Shown here: piece by piece, positions 8,536 through 15,812 of the stretch
Numbering within the stretch: position 1 is the stretch's first letter
Layout of the letters: each line of letters begins with the position of its first letter
Assembly (NCBI GenBank): GCA_937967615.1
Contig: CALCMJ010000047.1
Coordinates: forward strand, 1-35,581
Reading direction: 5' to 3'
Length of the DNA: 35,581 bases
Origin: an uncultured Saprospiraceae bacterium
GTDB lineage: Bacteria > Bacteroidota > Bacteroidia > Chitinophagales > Saprospiraceae
Made by a program: the position numbers and the translations under genes
Notes under the pieces: model-generated
What the model saw: only the letters and a program-made list of their open reading frames with translations
What the model was told of the DNA's origin: nothing
The model's database searches: none

Positions 8536-8556
8536 TTTGTAGGTTTGCAACCCTTG
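8536..8556. repeat. Possible decayed REP-like hairpin
   Basis: Contains the core GGTTTGCAACC with TGC as loop, like the GTTTGCAAC core of the other elements, but only about 4 bp pair cleanly. It lies in the gap between the permease and acyltransferase genes. Confidence 0.35.
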
Positions 8557-8632
8557 CACCCATTAGTCGTAAACCATTACCTTTAAAATGACAAACACGT
8601 TGGGTACTCTTCTTTAATGCCTATATCGCTTT

Positions 8633-9673
8633 TCATATTTGAGCAACTATTTTTTGTAAGCGCAATAACCTAATGACAACTCTAGTAATAAACTTTAAAA
8701 TAATTGCTCCCACTAAAGAAAATAGAAACACAGCTATAATTCCTAATGGTGATGTAAGTTTTAAAAGCGTAGGATTATACACAAAATAAAAGTGAACAAT
8801 GTAAAGCTCTAATGTGTGTTTTGAAATAATACGCAGTGGTTTCCAGATCCATTTCTTATTTGATACATAATGTAAAATGTGGGGATGGGTGAGCATTAGA
8901 ACTGTAACAAATGCTAATATTTGAGAAAGAGGAATCAAAGCGGAATACGCTCTTGAACCGCTAACGCTATGGACTACCATCAATTTAACAGCTAAATACA
9001 CAATTAGTATGATGGCGAATATTACAGCTACCTTAACAAGTGATGTTTTTTTATTTTTTCTCAATGCAAACCAAACACCCAACAAGAAAGTCTGAAAATA
9101 TGTAAGTAAATGACTTAGGTTTTTAAGATGTGCACTGCTCATATTCTCTGTTTCTGGTACAGAAAGATTTGCATCTATGTGCATAGCTATAATTGGTAGA
9201 GAAAGAACAATTGGCCAGCCAACAGATAAGATCTTTTTTGGATGTAATCGCACTATCAAGAACCCTAATGCATAAAATAATACTATTTGGCCAATAAAAG
9301 TAAAATGCGTTGGCCATATGTATTTACGTATCCAGTTACTTTCAGGATAAACAATATTGCCATCTATAAAATGATAGAGAATTATCGTTGCTATTAACGT
9401 GGCAGGGTAGACGCGAATAAGTCTTCTGGAATACCATTGCCTTGCTGTTTGACTTAAAAACTTAGGACTAAGTGCAACGCCTAAACCTGCTATAAAGAAA
9501 AACATGGTATTTCCCCAAAGACCGTCTCCTGCCATCCAAGCTCTGGGATAGAAATTTTCTAGATGCGAATTCATGATCAGGAAAATTGCTAGTGCCAGTG
9601 CAATTGTTGTTTCATACGGACGAAGCGTGGGAGTAAGGTTTCCAGAATGATTAGCTGGGGCTAAATTGGTCAA
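8633..9673 (-). CDS. Membrane acyltransferase, acyltransferase_3 (OafA/YrhL) family
   Basis: The 346-residue protein has about ten hydrophobic helices and the acyltransferase_3 pattern: TTIALALAIFLIMNSHLENFYP with the conserved early His (His37), then MFFFIAGLGVALSPKFLSQTARQWYSRRLIRVYPATL, equivalent to the family's FFxISGF...RRxxRIxP. Family members transfer acetyl or other acyl groups to sugars or lipids at the inner membrane. Translation must start at TTG 9673 (stop codon immediately upstream) or at the ATG of residue 34, which would remove part of TM1; the TTG start is preferred. It is enclosed by a 34-bp inverted repeat and a 21-bp direct repeat, hinting at insertion. It lies apart from the polysaccharide locus and its substrate is unknown. 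Confidence 0.88.
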   Translation of the reverse strand: MTNLAPANHSGNLTPTLRPYETTIALALAIFLIMNSHLENFYPRAWMAGDGLWGNTMFFFIAGLGVALSPKFLSQTARQWYSRRLIRVYPATLIATIILYHFIDGNIVYPESNWIRKYIWPTHFTFIGQIVLFYALGFLIVRLHPKKILSVGWPIVLSLPIIAMHIDANLSVPETENMSSAHLKNLSHLLTYFQTFLLGVWFALRKNKKTSLVKVAVIFAIILIVYLAVKLMVVHSVSGSRAYSALIPLSQILAFVTVLMLTHPHILHYVSNKKWIWKPLRIISKHTLELYIVHFYFVYNPTLLKLTSPLGIIAVFLFSLVGAIILKFITRVVIRLLRLQKIVAQI

Positions 9674-9795
9674 CTAATAAGATTTTAAATTAATCTAACT
9701 AACATACTGAAGATAGTTCAAAATATTTGGATAGCCCTGAATTTTTAAACTACTTCGTTCTTTTGATTAGCAGACATAAAAATTGAAAATTCTGG

Positions 9796-9829
9796 TCATT
9801 CTTTTAATTCCAAAAATTCTGGTTCAAAT
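9796..9829 (-). repeat. Right arm of 34-bp inverted repeat flanking the acyltransferase
   Basis: Exact reverse complement of 8460-8493. It lies 123 bp upstream of the acyltransferase start. The 368-bp gap 9674-10041 holds this arm, the 21-bp direct repeat copy, a terminator and a REP-like hairpin, and no gene. Confidence 0.9.
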
Positions 9830-9911
9830 TTCTTGTTCAAATTCTGCTTAAGAGGATGCTTAAAAATCGTTTTTATTAAGTGTCGACTCTTTCACGCTCT
9901 CGTCTCTAAGT

Positions 9912-9932
9912 CTCTCCTTCTTTTAGTCCCTC
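9912..9932 (+). repeat. 21-bp direct repeat, right copy
   Basis: Differs from 8499-8519 at one position. The surrounding CTC-rich sequence is of low complexity, so chance or slippage cannot be excluded. Confidence 0.7.
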
Positions 9933-9937
9933 AGTCC

Positions 9938-9983
9938 AAATAAAAAAGAGGCCATCCTTTATGGGACAGCCTCTTTTTTATTT
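9938..9983 (-). terminator. Terminator of the infC-rpmI-rplT operon (bidirectional form)
   Basis: A perfect 15-bp stem (arms 9938-9952 and 9969-9983, 16-nt loop) made of a GAGGC core and A/T tracts, so T runs follow the GC part on either strand. It lies about 60 bp downstream of the rplT stop and separates the ribosomal operon from the acyltransferase. Confidence 0.85.
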
Positions 9984-10006
9984 CTTGATGTAGATCTATG
10001 TTCTTG

Positions 10007-10035
10007 GAGTTGTATGTAGTTTGCAACTACATACA
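10007..10035. repeat. REP-like hairpin after rplT
   Basis: Perfect 11-bp stem: TGTATGTAGTT (10011-10021), loop TGC, complement at 10025-10035. Same AGTT-TGC-AACT core and loop as the element at 5056, with different outer base pairs that still match. The foot reads AGTT rather than CGTT. It ends 6 bp from the rplT stop codon. Confidence 0.8.
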
Positions 10036-10041
10036 CAAAAA

Positions 10042-10386
10042 CTACTTAACAGAATTCACCACAGACTTAAACGCCTCTGGATGATTCATCGCAAGATCAG
10101 CAAGTACCTTTCTGTTAAGACCTACTTCTTTCTCACTTAGTTTGTGCATTAATTTTGAATAGCTCAAACCTTCTTGGCGAGCAGCTGCATTGATACGTAC
10201 AATCCAAAGTCTTCTAAAAGATCTTTTCTTGTTTCTTCTATCTCTATATGCATATTGCAATGCCTTCTCAACTGCATTCTTTGCAACAGTATAGACATTC
10301 TTTCTAGCGCCAAAATAACCTTTGGCAGCTTTGATAATTTTCTTTCTTCTTCTTCTGGAAGCGACAGCGTTTACTGATCGTGGCAT
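10042..10386 (-). CDS. rplT: 50S ribosomal protein L20
   Basis: The 114 residues are the full L20 length. [32 protein letters not shown] and the following [26 protein letters not shown] are family hallmarks, with a very basic N-terminus that threads into 23S rRNA during 50S assembly. It is the last gene of infC-rpmI-rplT, the usual bacterial order, and is followed by a strong terminator. In some bacteria L20 represses this operon by binding its mRNA; I did not find a clear binding structure here. Confidence 0.98.
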   Translation of the reverse strand: MPRSVNAVASRRRRKKIIKAAKGYFGARKNVYTVAKNAVEKALQYAYRDRRNKKRSFRRLWIVRINAAARQEGLSYSKLMHKLSEKEVGLNRKVLADLAMNHPEAFKSVVNSVK

Positions 10387-10460
10387 AGTATAAAGTTTTA
10401 CCGCAAAAAGGGAACTGCATTATCTGAATTCAGTTCTTGGCCTCTTTACAAGTGAAATAA

Positions 10461-10658
10461 TTATTTTTTACAGAGAAGCTTAAGCATTCTCTTTTGGTCT
10501 GCCTTTGAGACAAGTGTAGACCCCTCTAAGTGTCTTTTTTGCTTCTTCGACTTGTTACGCATCATATGCGATGTCATCGCCTGAAAGCGTTTCACTTTTC
10601 CAGTCCCAGTCACTTTAAATCTTTTCTTTGCACTTGAGTGCGTCTTCATCTTAGGCAT
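10461..10658 (-). CDS. rpmI: 50S ribosomal protein L35
   Basis: The 65-residue protein starts at the ATG at 10658 ([24 protein letters not shown]), the conserved L35 start; the open frame extends 14 codons further but that part is leader. The C-terminus ([10 protein letters not shown]) is typical. It lies between infC and rplT. A TACCTTTG element 24 bp upstream suggests its own promoter. Confidence 0.98.
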   Translation of the reverse strand: MPKMKTHSSAKKRFKVTGTGKVKRFQAMTSHMMRNKSKKQKRHLEGSTLVSKADQKRMLKLLCKK

Positions 10659-10681
10659 AATAGAATCTTTTAAATAGGGCG

Positions 10682-10689
10682 CAAAGGTA
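10682..10689 (-). promoter_or_regulatory. Candidate -7 element for rpmI-rplT
   Basis: Reads TACCTTTG on the minus strand, a match to TAnnTTTG, followed by GCGC. It lies 24 bp before the rpmI ATG, so a short leader would result. It sits just downstream of the 10691-10715 hairpin. Confidence 0.5.
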
Positions 10690-10690
10690 T

Positions 10691-10715
10691 GTATTTCCAT
10701 TGATAATGGAAATAC
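10691..10715 (-). terminator. Perfect hairpin immediately after the infC stop
   Basis: A 10-bp perfect stem (arms 10691-10700 and 10706-10715) with a 5-nt loop starts at the base after the infC stop codon. It is AT-rich and has no T tract, so it is a weak terminator at best; it may instead protect the mRNA 3' end or attenuate read-through into rpmI. Confidence 0.45.
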
Positions 10716-11300
10716 TTAGCTCTTTTTCTTTTTTAATGGGGAGATTATAACGAACATCCGTCTTCTATCCATCTCTGGTAGTGCCTCAGCACCTCCGTAA
10801 TCAGCCAGTTCATTGATAAATTTCAATAATAATAGCTGTCCACGCTCTTTAAAAACGATGGTTCTTCCCTTAAAATGAACATAAGCCTTTACTTTCGCTC
10901 CTTGTTCCAAGAACTTTTGAGCATGTTTTAGCTTAAAATCAAAGTCATGATCGTCAGTATTAGGCCCAAATCTGATCTCTTTTATCACAGTTTTTGCCGT
11001 TTTTGACTTCAATTCCTTCTCTTTCTTCTTTTTTAGGTAGAGAAACTTGTTATAATCTATGAGTTTACAAACCGGTGGGTCCGCCTTTGGAGAGATTTCC
11101 ACAAGGTCTAACTCCAGAGCACGCGCAAAATCTACCGCTTGATCTGTATAATAGACTCCTGGTTCTAATGGTTTACCAAGTAATTCACTTAGTTCTTCAA
11201 AATTATCTCCTACTAATCTAATCTTAGGTACTCGAATTCCTGAATTTATTCTAAAAGAGGGTTTTTCAACACGAGGTACAAACTTTTTTCTTCTGGCCAA
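10716..11300 (-). CDS. infC: Translation initiation factor IF-3
   Basis: IF-3 binds the 30S subunit, prevents premature 50S joining and checks the start codon. The 194 residues contain the N-domain (INSGIRVPKIRLVGDN, then LDLVEISPKADPPVCKLIDYNKFLY), the Lys-rich linker (KKKKEKELKSK) and the C-domain (IKEIRFGPNTDDHDFDFKLKHAQKFLEQGAKVKAYVHFKGR). A segment of about 15 residues (EELSELLGKPLEPG) lengthens the loop after GDN compared with short IF-3 versions. The start is TTG at 11300: a stop lies two codons upstream and no ATG fits. A non-ATG start is common for infC and can serve autoregulation. It lies 41 bp after clpC, so part of its transcription may come from there. Confidence 0.97.
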   Translation of the reverse strand: MARRKKFVPRVEKPSFRINSGIRVPKIRLVGDNFEELSELLGKPLEPGVYYTDQAVDFARALELDLVEISPKADPPVCKLIDYNKFLYLKKKKEKELKSKTAKTVIKEIRFGPNTDDHDFDFKLKHAQKFLEQGAKVKAYVHFKGRTIVFKERGQLLLLKFINELADYGGAEALPEMDRRRMFVIISPLKKKKS

Positions 11301-11341
11301 ATATTAATTTTTAATGAATAATTGCTGCTAATGTAAGACTC

Positions 11342-13891
11342 TTATGTGATATTATCTTGAGTCTTTACTTCAGCATCTGATTTTATTTGAATTCCATCTT
11401 TAGTACCATTTAAAACTGCTTTAAGTTCCGAGCCTAATTCAGGACTGTTATTTAATATATATTCTGCTAGTGGATCTTCCAGATATTTCTGAATCGCCCT
11501 ATTTAATGGCCTTGCTCCAAACTGTGGATCAAACCCTTTTTCTGCAACGAATTTTTTAGCACCAGCTGAAATACTCAACTTGTACTCCATGTCTTCAAGA
11601 CGTGAGAATAAGTCCTTCAGACTTATATCTATAATCTGAAAGATATGATCTTGATCCAAACTATTGAAAATAACAACATCATCAATTCTATTTAAGAATT
11701 CTGGAGAGAATGTACGTTTAAGTGCAGTCTGAATCACGCCCTTAGAATGGTCACCTGAAGCTGTTGTTCTTGCCTTGGTAGCAAATCCAACTCCCTGACC
11801 AAAATCTTTCAACTGTCTGACACCTATATTTGATGTCATTATGATCATCGTGTTTTTGAAATCTACTTTTCTTCCTAGACCATCTGTTAACTGCCCATCA
11901 TCCAATACCTGCAATAAAATATTGTAAACATCTGGATGCGCTTTTTCTATCTCATCTAGTAAGACAACAGAGTAGGGCTTCCGTCTTACCTTTTCTGTTA
12001 ATTGACCTCCCTCCTCATAACCTACATATCCCGGAGGAGCTCCTATCAATCTGCTGATAGAGAATTTCTCCATGTATTCACTCATATCTATACGTATAAG
12101 CGCATCTGCCGAATCAAATACATGCTTGGCTAATGCTTTCGCTAATTCCGTTTTACCTACACCAGTAGGCCCTAGGAATATAAACGAACCTATAGGCTTA
12201 GAAGGGTCTTTAAGACCCAATCTGTTTCTCTGGATAGCTCGAGTAATCTTTGAGATTGCCTCATCTTGTCCTATGATAGCCTTTTTAAGGTCATCATTCA
12301 TTCCCACTAACTTCTTACTTTCATTTTGCGCCACGCGTGTAACAGGAATACCTGTCATCATAGCCACCACTTCTGCAATATCTTCCTCTTCTACAGGATA
12401 ACGCTTCGTCTTAGCATCTTCCTCCCATTCTATCTTAGCTTCTTCCAGTTTCTTTGTCAACTTGGATTCTGTATCTCTTAAATCAGCCGCCTTTTCATAT
12501 TGCTGATCTTTGACTGCTTTGTTTTTAAGCCCTTTTACCTCCTCAATCTTCTTCTCAAGTTCTTCAATGTGCTTAGGCACATGGATGTTCTTCAAGTGCG
12601 TTCTTGCACCTACCTCATCCAATACATCTATAGCTTTGTCTGGAAGGAAACGGTCACTGATATATCTAGTACTTAATTTTACACATGCTTTTATGGCATC
12701 TGCAGAATATTCCACATTGTGGAATTCCTCGTACTTTGATTTTATGTTTTCAAGTATGTTCAAGGTATCCTCCGGCGAAGGTGGCTCCACTAATACTTTT
12801 TGAAACCTTCTATCCAAGGCGCCGTCTTTCTCTATGTATTGACGATACTCATCTAGGGTAGAGGCACCTATACATTGCAATTCTCCACGCGCTAGTGCTG
12901 GCTTGAAGATATTAGAAGCATCTAGCGAACCAGTTGCACCTCCAGCACCTACGATAGTATGGATCTCGTCAATGAACAAGATTATATCATTCGCTTTCTC
13001 AAGCTCATTCATAATAGCTTTCATTCTCTCTTCAAACTGTCCTCTATATTTCGTCCCAGCTACAAGAGCAGCCAGGTCTAACATGATAAGACGTTTGTTA
13101 AAGAGGGTCCTTGCAACTCTTTTCTGAATGATCATATTCGCCAATCCTTCAACTATAGCGGTCTTTCCCACTCCAGGTTCTCCTATAAGGATAGGATTAT
13201 TCTTCTTCCTTCTAGAAAGAATTTGAGATACACGTTCTATTTCAGTTTCCCTACCTATGATAGGATCCAGTTTCCCTTCTTCTGCTAGTCGGGTAACATC
13301 TCTGCCAAAATTATCTAGCACTGGCGTTCTGGATTTAGTTCCTGATTTCCTCTGACGATAAGATTCCTCTTCACTTTCTTCCTCCATAGGAAGATCAGAA
13401 TCAGAAGAAGCAGTATACATATCTGAGAATGGACTTTCTTGTTCTTGTTTCACGTATTCTAGTTCTGTTTTAAAAAGATCGTAATCTATTTCAAACTCAA
13501 ATAGGAGTTTGCTTGCTGTATTCTCTTTATGCTTTAATATAGAAAGCATAAGGTGCTCAGGATTAATCTCTTGGTTTTTATGCAGCTTAGCCTCAAGGAA
13601 AGTTACCTTAAGCACTTTTTCTGCATGTTTATTTAATTGGATCTTACCAATGTTCAGCCCCGTTTGATCAGTGGCGATCACATTACTTTCCAATTTTTCT
13701 TCAATCTTATATTTCAATTCTTCAATATCTACTTCAAGACTATCTAAAACCTTGATGGCAAGACTATCGTTATCATTGATCATCCCCAGCAACAAGTGCT
13801 CAGTGCCTATGAAATCGTGTCCTAGACGAATCGCTTCCTCTCTGCTCAGAGATATTATTTTTTTGACTTTTGGTGAAAACTTTCTATTCAT
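11342..13891 (-). CDS. clpC: ATP-dependent Clp protease ATP-binding subunit ClpC
   Basis: The 849-residue AAA+ unfoldase feeds substrates to ClpP. In order: two Clp_N repeats (residues 1-145, [13 protein letters not shown] and [12 protein letters not shown]), an acidic linker, AAA-1 with Walker A GEPGVGKT (237-244) and Walker B ILFIDEIH (304-311), a middle domain with a UVR-like motif ([16 protein letters not shown]), AAA-2 with [19 protein letters not shown], the sensor region [20 protein letters not shown], and a polar tail. The UVR motif and the VGF loop (GQGVGFATK, the ClpP docking tripeptide of ClpC) separate it from ClpB. It is transcribed toward infC with a 41-bp gap. A dyad at 13954-13976 lies about 60 bp upstream and may be regulatory. 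Confidence 0.96.
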   Translation of the reverse strand: MNRKFSPKVKKIISLSREEAIRLGHDFIGTEHLLLGMINDNDSLAIKVLDSLEVDIEELKYKIEEKLESNVIATDQTGLNIGKIQLNKHAEKVLKVTFLEAKLHKNQEINPEHLMLSILKHKENTASKLLFEFEIDYDLFKTELEYVKQEQESPFSDMYTASSDSDLPMEEESEEESYRQRKSGTKSRTPVLDNFGRDVTRLAEEGKLDPIIGRETEIERVSQILSRRKKNNPILIGEPGVGKTAIVEGLANMIIQKRVARTLFNKRLIMLDLAALVAGTKYRGQFEERMKAIMNELEKANDIILFIDEIHTIVGAGGATGSLDASNIFKPALARGELQCIGASTLDEYRQYIEKDGALDRRFQKVLVEPPSPEDTLNILENIKSKYEEFHNVEYSADAIKACVKLSTRYISDRFLPDKAIDVLDEVGARTHLKNIHVPKHIEELEKKIEEVKGLKNKAVKDQQYEKAADLRDTESKLTKKLEEAKIEWEEDAKTKRYPVEEEDIAEVVAMMTGIPVTRVAQNESKKLVGMNDDLKKAIIGQDEAISKITRAIQRNRLGLKDPSKPIGSFIFLGPTGVGKTELAKALAKHVFDSADALIRIDMSEYMEKFSISRLIGAPPGYVGYEEGGQLTEKVRRKPYSVVLLDEIEKAHPDVYNILLQVLDDGQLTDGLGRKVDFKNTMIIMTSNIGVRQLKDFGQGVGFATKARTTASGDHSKGVIQTALKRTFSPEFLNRIDDVVIFNSLDQDHIFQIIDISLKDLFSRLEDMEYKLSISAGAKKFVAEKGFDPQFGARPLNRAIQKYLEDPLAEYILNNSPELGSELKAVLNGTKDGIQIKSDAEVKTQDNIT

Positions 13892-13953
13892 GGATTATTG
13901 CTAGCTAATATAATACTTTACCCATAATTTGGTTAAAAATGATGCCAATACAA

Positions 13954-13976
13954 TTTAGACTGTCATTCTGTCTAAA
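13954..13976. promoter_or_regulatory. Dyad upstream of clpC, possible operator
   Basis: Arms TTTAGAC and GTCTAAA (7 bp, perfect) are separated by 9 bp in the clpC / STAS divergent spacer. The centre contains TGTCATTCTGTC. Its place, 63 bp before the clpC ATG, suits a stress-regulator site, but I cannot name a regulator. Confidence 0.35.
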
Positions 13977-14105
13977 AGTAAGTTTAATTCGAAATTGTTT
14001 CAAGGAATTTCTGCACATTAGTTGCTATAACGGTAGGAATGTCAGTAATATGCTTTGTTTAACACAAATATTCCTCAGTTTAATTTCTTTTTAAGCCAAA
14101 AGGGA

Positions 14106-14113
14106 TAAATTTG
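14106..14113 (+). promoter_or_regulatory. Candidate -7 element for the STAS-rnz operon
   Basis: TAAATTTG matches TAnnTTTG and is followed by CACC, 20 bp before the ATG at 14133. A matching -33 element is not clear. Confidence 0.45.
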
Positions 14114-14132
14114 CACCTCAGATTAAGAGTCT

Positions 14133-14510
14133 ATGAAATATAACGTCGATAAAACAGAAACATACGCAAAATTGGAACTTGAGGAAGAAAACCTCAATTC
14201 ACTCATTGCACCTAACTTGAAATCAGAATTTGTATTCCTCAGAAATGAAGGTGTACGCAATCTTATATTTGACTTAAATCAAGTTAAATATGTAGATTCA
14301 TCTGGACTCAGTTCAATCTTGACTGCTAACAGGTTATGGAAAGGATATGGTTCTTTCATCCTTACCGGGATAGAACATCCTTCTGTAAAGAAGCTGATTG
14401 AAATTTCAAGGTTGGAAACCATCCTGACAATCATTCCTACAGTTGATGAAGCAAAAGATTATGCAGCAATGAGCGCATTACAATCTGCTCTTACAGGGGA
14501 AGAAGAATAA
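14133..14510 (+). CDS. STAS-domain protein, anti-sigma factor antagonist type
   Basis: The 125-residue protein is a single STAS domain. The core YVDSSGLSSILTANRLWK (53-70) is the SpoIIAA/RsbV signature, with the phosphorylatable Ser in D-S-S-G (Ser57 by analogy), followed by LTGIEHPSVKKLIEISRLETILTIIPTVDEA. In the family the unphosphorylated form binds and sequesters an anti-sigma kinase; partner-switching partners are not visible here. The last 20 residues are an acidic tail (TGEEE). It starts at an ATG with a TAAATTTG element 20 bp upstream and is followed by rnz after 3 bp, so the two are very likely co-transcribed and coupled. Confidence 0.9.
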   Translation: MKYNVDKTETYAKLELEEENLNSLIAPNLKSEFVFLRNEGVRNLIFDLNQVKYVDSSGLSSILTANRLWKGYGSFILTGIEHPSVKKLIEISRLETILTIIPTVDEAKDYAAMSALQSALTGEEE

Positions 14511-14513
14511 TTC

Positions 14514-15425
14514 ATGTCATGGAGACTTTTGATATTAGGTAGCAATGCAGCAATGCCTAATCATGGTCGTATTACATCCTCTCAGGTTCTTTTAACAGAT
14601 AAGGATTACTATCAGATTGATTGCGGAGAAGCAACACAGATCCGTCTAGCTGAGTATAAGGTAAAGCGGAATAAAATACGCGCAGTCTTTATTTCTCATC
14701 TACATGGAGATCATATCTTTGGTTTACCTGGACTTATCACTTCCTATTTCCATTACAGCAGAACAGATGATTTACATATCATAGGACCTCCAGGTATTAA
14801 GAAATTGATAACTACAATTTTAGAATTGTCTGAATGTCATTTAGATTTTACCCTTCAGATTAAAGAAGTAAAGGCCACAGAGAAAGTGCAAGTCTATTCT
14901 GATTCCACTCTTGATGTGTTTGCATTTCCCCTTGACCATCGCATCCATACAAATGGCTATCTTTTTATTGAAAAAACACAAAAGCCTAACATTCGCAAAG
15001 ACATGGTCTCTAAGCTTAAATTGTCTGTAGACGAAATTCTAAAATTGAAAGCAGGAATAACGGTGGATAGGGAAGAAGCTCAGAAAATTTCCCCTGAAGA
15101 GGTTTTACATCCACAAAAGTCTCCTCACTCTTACGCCTACTGTTCTGATACAAGGTTTAATAAAGCCATTGCTGCCTACATCAAAAATGTACAAGTACTT
15201 TATCATGAAGCAACATATACAGATGATATGGCTGATAAAGCAAACGAGAGGGGACACTCCACAGCAAAAGAAGCTGCCCACATTGCCCATTTAGCTGAAG
15301 CAAAAACTTTAGTGATAGGACACTATTCAGGAAAATTCAGAGACGTAACACCTCTACTCGATGAAGCCAAAGCACATTGCCCCAATTCCCTAAGAGCCTA
15401 CGACGGAGAATACATAGATTTCTAA
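14514..15425 (+). CDS. rnz: Ribonuclease Z (tRNA 3' processing endonuclease)
   Basis: RNase Z cuts the 3' trailer from tRNA precursors. The 303-residue, short-form enzyme has the metallo-beta-lactamase fold: the metal motif SHLHGDHIFGLPGL (61-74), a further His in PLDHRIHTNGYLF, the catalytic segment YHEATYTDDMADKANERGHSTAKEAA and the final metal His in LVIGHYSGKFRD. The lysine-rich KADIV-like stretch (DEILKLKAGITVD) before the third metal motif is also typical. It starts 3 bp after the STAS gene stop codon, so it depends on the same transcript. Its stop codon lies 7 bp before the hairpin array, which may form its mRNA 3' end. Confidence 0.96.
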   Translation: MSWRLLILGSNAAMPNHGRITSSQVLLTDKDYYQIDCGEATQIRLAEYKVKRNKIRAVFISHLHGDHIFGLPGLITSYFHYSRTDDLHIIGPPGIKKLITTILELSECHLDFTLQIKEVKATEKVQVYSDSTLDVFAFPLDHRIHTNGYLFIEKTQKPNIRKDMVSKLKLSVDEILKLKAGITVDREEAQKISPEEVLHPQKSPHSYAYCSDTRFNKAIAAYIKNVQVLYHEATYTDDMADKANERGHSTAKEAAHIAHLAEAKTLVIGHYSGKFRDVTPLLDEAKAHCPNSLRAYDGEYIDF

Positions 15426-15431
15426 ATTCCG

Positions 15432-15794
15432 CGTTGTTTGAAGTTTGTAACTTCAAACCCATATTTTCGTTGTTTGAAGTTTGTAACTTCAAACCCATAT
15501 CCCTCGTTGTTTCAAGTTTGTAACTTCAAACCCATACCCCTCGTTGTTTGAAATTTGCAACTTCAAACCCATATTCTCGTTGTTTGAAGTTTGCAACGTC
15601 AAACCCATACCCCTCGTTGTTTGAAGTTTGTAACTTCAAACCCATATCCCTCGTTTGAAATTTGCAACGTCAAACCCATATCCCTCGTTGTTTGAAGTTT
15701 GTAACTTCAAACCCATATCCCTCTTTGTTTGAAGTTTGTAACTTCAAACTCATATCCCTCGTTGTTTGAAGTTTGTAACTTCAAACCCATATCC
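15432..15794. repeat. Tandem array of ten 37-bp REP-like hairpin units
   Basis: Ten head-to-tail units start at 15432, 15468, 15505, 15542, 15578, 15615, 15652, 15686, 15723 and 15760 (34-37 bp each). Each consists of foot CGTT, arm GTTTGAAGTT, loop TGT or TGC, arm AACTTCAAAC and a 10-bp linker near CCATATCCCT. Six units have perfect 10-bp stems (1, 2, 6, 8, 9, 10); units 3, 4 and 5 have one mismatch and unit 7 has two plus a 3-bp deletion next to the foot. Unit 9 starts CTTT. There are no unique spacers, so it is not CRISPR. It fills nearly the whole gap between convergent rnz and the DUF6089-like gene. No coding frame here is credible. Confidence 0.95.
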
Positions 15795-15812
15795 ATATTC
15801 CTCAAAACCCCC

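Noticed and set aside
10659..10700. N-terminal extension of L35
   Set aside because: L35 proteins start [14 protein letters not shown]; the extension overlaps the candidate promoter and hairpin.
15432..15794. CRISPR array
   Set aside because: Units follow each other with a conserved 10-bp linker and no unique spacers; the period is 37 bp throughout and no cas genes are present.
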